From assembly GCA_938034705.1 (NCBI GenBank), contig CALHMG010000055.1, forward strand, positions 1 to 38,373: 38,373 nucleotides of DNA, given 5' to 3'. The translations under genes were made by a program, and so were the position numbers. Under the pieces are notes generated by a model. That model did no database searches and was not told the origin of the DNA. It saw only the letters and a list, made by a program, of their open reading frames with translations. This DNA comes from an uncultured Gammaproteobacteria bacterium (lineage in GTDB: Bacteria; Pseudomonadota; Gammaproteobacteria; Arenicellales; CALHMG01). Shown one piece after another: positions 34,162 to 38,373 of this stretch. How positions within the stretch are numbered: the stretch's first letter is position 1; every line of letters begins with the position of its first letter.

Positions 34162-35577
34162 GTGTCTTCACCAAGCACGCTATTTGACAAAATCTGGAAC
34201 CGCCACGCCATCACCGAAACTCCGGAAGGCGACACGCTGCTGTACGTAGACCGTTGTCTGATACATGAGGGGGCTCGTCACGCGTTTGATCACATGGCAC
34301 TCGAAGATCAATCCGTTCTGCGGCCTGATCAGATCTATGCCTTCGCGGATCATTACGCTCCTACCACTAACCGTCGTCTTGGCATCGAATCGGCGACCGA
34401 CCCTGCAATCCGTGCCATGATCGAATTGCAGGAGTCGAAATCACGAGAACATGGCTTCAGGCTCTTCGGCATCAACGACCCCCAGCAGGGAATTCTTCAT
34501 GTCGTGCCGCCAGAACTTGGCTTGACCCAGCCTGGCTCGCTGATGGTGGGCGCTGATTCCCACACTTCAACGCATGGCGCGTTTGGCGCCCTGGCCTTTG
34601 GCATCGGCGCGTCTGAAACAAGACACGTTCTGACGACCCAGACGCTCTGGCAGCGCCGCCCGGGCAATTTTCGCATACGTATCGATGGCACTCTGCCCTT
34701 CGGCTGCACGGCCAAAGACCTGATCCTGAAAGTGATCGCGCAAATAGGCGCCGCCGGTGCGGTGGGATACGCGATTGAATATTGTGGTGACACGATCAAT
34801 CGGCTGTCCATGGAAGAGCGAATGACCGTCTGCAACATGTCAATCGAAGCCGGCGGCAGAGCCGGAATGATCGCACCTGATCAGACCGTATTCGACTATC
34901 TGATCGGGCGTCAGTTCTCGCCAGAAGGCGCGCTCTGGGACAGAGCGATCGAACACTGGAGCAGTCTCACCAGCGACGACGAGGCCCGGTTTGACAAGGA
35001 AGCTGTCGTCGATGCGAGTAGCGTTGCGCCAATGGTCACCTGGGGCACCAGCCCTGAACATGCCGCCCCAATTACCGAGACGACGCCGGATCCCGCTGAC
35101 GCGAGCACGAGAGAACAGAAGGCCGATGTAGAAGCCGCCCTCGCCTACATGGATCTTGCCCCCGGTCAGCCGCTTGACACTATTGCGGTCGATCACGTGT
35201 TCATTGGATCGTGCACGAATGGACGCATCGAGGATCTTCGGGCCGCGGCCGAAGTCGCAAAACTCGGACAGGCCCGCGTGACCACATGGGTGGTGCCGGG
35301 CTCCCAGACCGTCAAGCAACAGGCCGAGAACGAGGGCCTGCACAGGGTTTTCGAGGACGCCGGGTTTCAGTGGCGGGATCCCGGTTGCTCGCTGTGCACG
35401 GCAATCAACGGTGACGAGCTCGCCCAAGGTCAACGCTGCGCCTCAACAAGCAATCGCAATTTTCGCGGTCGACAGGGCAAAGGCAGCCGCACTCACCTCG
35501 TCAGCCCAAGCATGGCAGCCGCGGCGGCGATCACGGGCAATTTGACCGATGTCCGAAACCTCAAAGGTGGTGCCTGA
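34162..35577 (+). CDS. leuC: 3-isopropylmalate dehydratase large subunit (LeuC-like)
   Basis: 471 aa; GTG start with AAGGA at 7-nt spacing. The 4Fe-4S ligands are C351 (GSCTNGR), C409 and C412 (PGCSLC), close to E. coli LeuC numbering. GADSHTSTHGAFGALAFG at 130-147 is the aconitase-superfamily signature. The family catalyses 2- to 3-isopropylmalate isomerisation with LeuD; related hydro-lyases use citraconate or homoaconitate. Here leuA and leuB are not adjacent, and the downstream neighbour is an M81 protein. This may be a second, specialised copy. Start of leuD is 3 bp after the stop. Confidence 0.87.
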   Translation: MSSPSTLFDKIWNRHAITETPEGDTLLYVDRCLIHEGARHAFDHMALEDQSVLRPDQIYAFADHYAPTTNRRLGIESATDPAIRAMIELQESKSREHGFRLFGINDPQQGILHVVPPELGLTQPGSLMVGADSHTSTHGAFGALAFGIGASETRHVLTTQTLWQRRPGNFRIRIDGTLPFGCTAKDLILKVIAQIGAAGAVGYAIEYCGDTINRLSMEERMTVCNMSIEAGGRAGMIAPDQTVFDYLIGRQFSPEGALWDRAIEHWSSLTSDDEARFDKEAVVDASSVAPMVTWGTSPEHAAPITETTPDPADASTREQKADVEAALAYMDLAPGQPLDTIAVDHVFIGSCTNGRIEDLRAAAEVAKLGQARVTTWVVPGSQTVKQQAENEGLHRVFEDAGFQWRDPGCSLCTAINGDELAQGQRCASTSNRNFRGRQGKGSRTHLVSPSMAAAAAITGNLTDVRNLKGGA

Positions 35578-35580
35578 ACC

Positions 35581-36213
35581 ATGGACGCATTCACATCTCT
35601 TAAAGCAGTTGCCGTACCGTTTGATGAGCGCAACCTCGACACCAACCAGCTTTGTCCAACGCGGTTCAACAAAATCCCCGTCAGTGATCCGGACTACCAG
35701 AGAATCCTGTTCAACAATCAGCGATTTGCTGAAGACGGCAGTGAACACTCGGATTTCATTCTCAACCAGACGCCGTATCGAAACTCGGGGATTCTGGTTG
35801 CTGACGAGAACTTCGGCTGTGGTTCGTCACGAGAATCGGCCGTCTATGCCCTGCTGGCATTCGGTATCCGTTGTGTCATCGCGCCAAGTTTTGGCGACAT
35901 ATTTTTCAGCAACGCGACAAAAAATGGTCTGCTTCCAGTACAGCTTTCGGCCGATACCTGCGACGCGCTGCGACAACTTTTGCACGATTCGCCTGGCCGA
36001 GAGATGGCGATCGACCTTGAGCAACAGACGGTAACCGGACCCGATGGATCCCGGCACCAGTTTGACCTTCACGCAACGCTCAAGTATCGATTGCTGAACG
36101 GACTCGATGACGTTGGCGTAACCCGGCAATACAGTCAGTCAATTCTGGATTTTGAGCGCGAACACCACGCGGCAATGCCCTGGCTGTTTACTCAATCCGA
36201 AACCGCGAAATAA
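35581..36213 (+). CDS. leuD: 3-isopropylmalate dehydratase small subunit (LeuD-like)
   Basis: 210 aa, close to E. coli LeuD length. Motifs: NTNQLCPTRF near 20-30 (substrate-loop region) and NFGCGSSRESAVYAL near 79-93, the swivelling-domain signature, followed by VIAPSFGDIFFSNATKNGLLPV. It is the partner of the LeuC-like protein, 3 bp downstream in the same direction. The same caveat on substrate applies. Confidence 0.88.
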   Translation: MDAFTSLKAVAVPFDERNLDTNQLCPTRFNKIPVSDPDYQRILFNNQRFAEDGSEHSDFILNQTPYRNSGILVADENFGCGSSRESAVYALLAFGIRCVIAPSFGDIFFSNATKNGLLPVQLSADTCDALRQLLHDSPGREMAIDLEQQTVTGPDGSRHQFDLHATLKYRLLNGLDDVGVTRQYSQSILDFEREHHAAMPWLFTQSETAK

Positions 36214-36256
36214 AAACGGCGCGGTTCGTTGACACCGTCTCGGAGGCCGCCGTTTT
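36213..36256 (+). terminator. Hairpin between leuD and the M81 gene
   Basis: AAAACGGCG (36213-36221) and CGCCGTTTT (36248-36256), a perfect 9-bp stem with a 26-nt loop, flanked by an A-run on the left and four T on the right. It may act as a weak bidirectional terminator. It begins at the last base of leuD, leaving 26 bp before the next start. Confidence 0.5.
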
Positions 36257-36282
36257 GACTTCAAGCTCCAGGGCAATTCGCC

Positions 36283-37827
36283 ATGCATAAAGCTCGAACG
36301 CCGCGCGTCGCCATCGCCGGCATAATTCTCGAAAGCAACTCCTTCGCCCCGGTGGTCAAGTCTGAAGGATTCACGGACTACCTCTACCTCGAAGGTGACC
36401 AGCTGCTCAAATCCGCTCGAGCAACAACATCTTTCGCGCCTCGAGAACTCGCAGCCTTTGTTCAGACGATGGACTGCACGGGTCCGTGGGAACCGGTACC
36501 GCTGATTGTCACAGCCAGTCCACCGGGAGGCCCCGCGGACCACGATTTTTTTGAAACCGTCGTCTCGACAATCGAGTCAGGGCTGGCCGGGGCTGGCGAG
36601 GTCGATGCGGTTTACATCGTTAATCATGGCGCCATGACTACCACTGAACAATACGATGCAGATGGTGAAATTGTTGCTCGAATACGAAGGGCCGCAGGCA
36701 GCGCCGCACGCATTGTGATGACTCTGGATCTGCATGGAAATATCTCTGAGCGAATGGTCGAAGATACCGACTGCATCATCGGCTACGTCACCAATCCTCA
36801 CGTTGACCAGATTCAGCGTGGCGAAGAAGCTGCCGGTGTTTTGCGGCAGATGCTGGCAAACAATTACGAATGTGCCTCTGTTCTCGTGCGACTGCCGATC
36901 GCTCCGCCGACCGTCACACTGCTCACTCGCGCCGGCCCCTACGCGGACGTCATTGCATTAGGTCAGCGACGCTGCGCCGAGCTTGGCGGAGCCATCATCA
37001 ATGTCTCGGTGTTTGGAGGTTTTGTCTTCAGCGACACGCCAAAAAACGGTATTGCCGTGGTGGTCACGGCCCGTCACGATCGAGCCGTCGCACAGGCCCT
37101 GGCTGACGAAATCGCAGAATACACGTGGTCAATTCGGGACCGCTTTACGCGAACGCTGACCAGCACAGCAGAAGCGATAAATCTTGCCGCCTCGGTTACG
37201 AACGACCCGGACGCCAAACCCGTCATCTTCTCCGACGCGGGCGACAACCCTGGAGGTGGTGGATCAGGAACAACCTGTGATTTTCTTGGCGACCTGATTG
37301 CAAACGACGCGCAAAAAGTTGTCTACGGATCGTTCTTTGAACCGGCGATCGCGCAGGAATGCGTGCATGCTGGCGTGGGCGCCGAAGTCTCTTTTGAGCT
37401 GAACGCCAAGAAACCATCGGGCACCGGCAACAGCCTGCCCATCAAAGGCAGGGTCGTCGCGGTCGCTGACGGCAAAGTCACCGGACGACGCGGGATATTT
37501 AGAGGACGTGCTCTGTCTCTCGGTCACATGGCAGCCGTGGAAGTCGGCGAAAGCCACGGCATTACAATCGTGTTGCTCAGCATGCGAGTACAGACCGCGG
37601 ACCCCGCAATGTTCGAAACGCTTGGCATAGACATCGCAGACGCTCGCGTCGTGGTCGTTAAATCACGCGGACACTTTCGCGCCGGGTTTGATCTTTGGTT
37701 CGAACCAGAACAGGTTTACGAAATCGACACCCCCGGCTACACCTCACCCGTCCTCGACCGATTCGACTGGACTGGCCTCCCGCGCCCGGTATTTCCGCTG
37801 GACCCCGCGACTCGCTGGAAAGACTGA
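36283..37827 (+). CDS. M81-family metallopeptidase-like protein (MlrC-like)
   Basis: 514 aa; ATG with AGGG upstream. Begins RVAIAGIILESNSFAPV, the M81/MlrC opening. LDLHGNIS (about 147-154) and GYVTNPHVDQIQRGE (about 167-181) carry likely zinc ligands, and DNPGGGGSGTTCDFL (about 322-336) is also typical. MlrC removes the last linear product in microcystin degradation; most homologues are in unrelated catabolic operons with unknown substrates, and peptidase activity cannot be assumed. It follows leuCD on the same strand after a hairpin, and its 3' end faces the CoA-transferase gene across 10 bp. Confidence 0.87.
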   Translation: MHKARTPRVAIAGIILESNSFAPVVKSEGFTDYLYLEGDQLLKSARATTSFAPRELAAFVQTMDCTGPWEPVPLIVTASPPGGPADHDFFETVVSTIESGLAGAGEVDAVYIVNHGAMTTTEQYDADGEIVARIRRAAGSAARIVMTLDLHGNISERMVEDTDCIIGYVTNPHVDQIQRGEEAAGVLRQMLANNYECASVLVRLPIAPPTVTLLTRAGPYADVIALGQRRCAELGGAIINVSVFGGFVFSDTPKNGIAVVVTARHDRAVAQALADEIAEYTWSIRDRFTRTLTSTAEAINLAASVTNDPDAKPVIFSDAGDNPGGGGSGTTCDFLGDLIANDAQKVVYGSFFEPAIAQECVHAGVGAEVSFELNAKKPSGTGNSLPIKGRVVAVADGKVTGRRGIFRGRALSLGHMAAVEVGESHGITIVLLSMRVQTADPAMFETLGIDIADARVVVVKSRGHFRAGFDLWFEPEQVYEIDTPGYTSPVLDRFDWTGLPRPVFPLDPATRWKD

Positions 37828-37837
37828 CTTGGAAGTA

Positions 37838-38373
37838 TCAGGACTCAGCGGCGGTCGTAAAGGCGGCGCGGTTATCGATCAGCTGCTGGATTTCCTTCTC
37901 ATCAAAACCAAATTCCGCAAGTACTTCGACCGTGTTTTCGCCAAGACGTGGTGCCGGCAGCGGTGTTTGCAGCATCCCGCCGCTAAAACTGTTGGGAATT
38001 TTCGTTCTGTGAATCGATCCCTCGGTCGGGTGCTGTTCGGTCTGAAAGAAACCGACGTCCTTGAGGTGCGGATCTTCGAAGAGATCGTCAATCGAGTTGT
38101 AGCGAGCGGCGGGAATGTCCGCCGCGGCAAAAATCTCCATCCACTCATCCGTGGTCTTTTCGGCGAGGCCCTGAGTTCGCACCTGAAAGTAGTCGTCGGC
38201 ATTTTCCGTGCGAGCAGCGGCGGAGCTGAACCGGGGATCATCTTTCAGCGACGGTTGCCCAATGCACTCAAAAAATGCGAACGCCTGCGCATCGGTGTTG
38301 GGACTGATGGTGATGTAGCCGTCTTTGGTTGGTGCGGGTCTGTATTCACTCGCCAACAGACGATTGTCGCCTG
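37838..38373 (-). CDS. CaiB/BaiF-family CoA transferase (C-terminal part)
   Basis: 178 codons of the 3' end; the gene extends past the right edge. The visible residues, starting GDNRLLASEYRPAPTKDGYITISPNTD, match the central-to-C-terminal part of family III CoA transferases. DDLFEDPHLKDVGFFQT (about 99-115) and PAPRLGENTVEVLAEFGFDEKEI are characteristic. The catalytic Asp lies outside the window. The family transfers CoA between organic acids. A TTG inside the window is not a real start because homology continues upstream to the edge. Convergent with the M81 gene. Confidence 0.88.
   Translation of the reverse strand, partial: GDNRLLASEYRPAPTKDGYITISPNTDAQAFAFFECIGQPSLKDDPRFSSAAARTENADDYFQVRTQGLAEKTTDEWMEIFAAADIPAARYNSIDDLFEDPHLKDVGFFQTEQHPTEGSIHRTKIPNSFSGGMLQTPLPAPRLGENTVEVLAEFGFDEKEIQQLIDNRAAFTTAAES

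Overview
The window is a dense, bacterial chromosomal segment with moderately high GC, ATG/GTG starts and short operons. I see no rRNA, tRNA, insertion sequence, phage gene or CRISPR array. TusE, a DUF3010 protein, YigZ and a LeuCD pair next to large catabolic and uptake operons suggest a free-living, probably marine, gammaproteobacterium. That placement is inference from gene content only.

Region 1 (1-8.2 kb, mostly minus strand) is a 2-aminoethylphosphonate (AEP) degradation operon. It runs phnW (AEP:pyruvate transaminase), phnA (phosphonoacetate hydrolase), phnY (phosphonoacetaldehyde dehydrogenase) and a Na+/phosphate symporter with a PhoU-like tail. It then continues into an amidinohydrolase (DDAH/arginine-deiminase fold) and the start of an N-carbamoyl amino acid hydrolase (M20). 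A LysR regulator is divergent. The intergenic region carries five perfect 13-bp tandem repeats and an AT-rich 9+1+9 palindrome. PhnW, PhnY and PhnA would convert AEP to acetate and phosphate. The last two genes could remove an amidino and then a carbamoyl group from an amine, which suggests, but does not prove, feeding of N-substituted AEP into the pathway.

Region 2 (8.3-14.4 kb) holds a cysteine-dioxygenase-like cupin, a large secreted zinc metalloprotease (PPC, FnIII-like and two Cys-rich C-terminal repeats), an AhpD-like protein, a two-repeat peptidoglycan-binding protein, TusE and a hotdog thioesterase. A roughly 0.5-kb gene-free stretch follows.

Region 3 (14.4-22.0 kb, plus strand) is a complete branched-chain-amino-acid-type ABC importer. 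A strong terminator/attenuator separates the binding protein from the two permeases and two ATPases. A DapA-family aldolase and a TPR protein follow.

Region 4 (22.0-28.8 kb) is an envelope block. It has three lipoproteins, a secreted low-complexity protein with ten RGD pentapeptide repeats, and a divergent ECF sigma / anti-sigma / four-EF-hand-protein cluster ending in a nested-hairpin terminator. A DUF3010 gene closes it.

Region 5 (28.8-38.4 kb) contains an orphan terminator without a gene, a small membrane protein, a stand-alone molybdenum hydroxylase large subunit, a sulfotransferase, YigZ, a LeuC/LeuD pair followed by an M81 (MlrC-like) protein, and the end of a CaiB-type CoA transferase gene.
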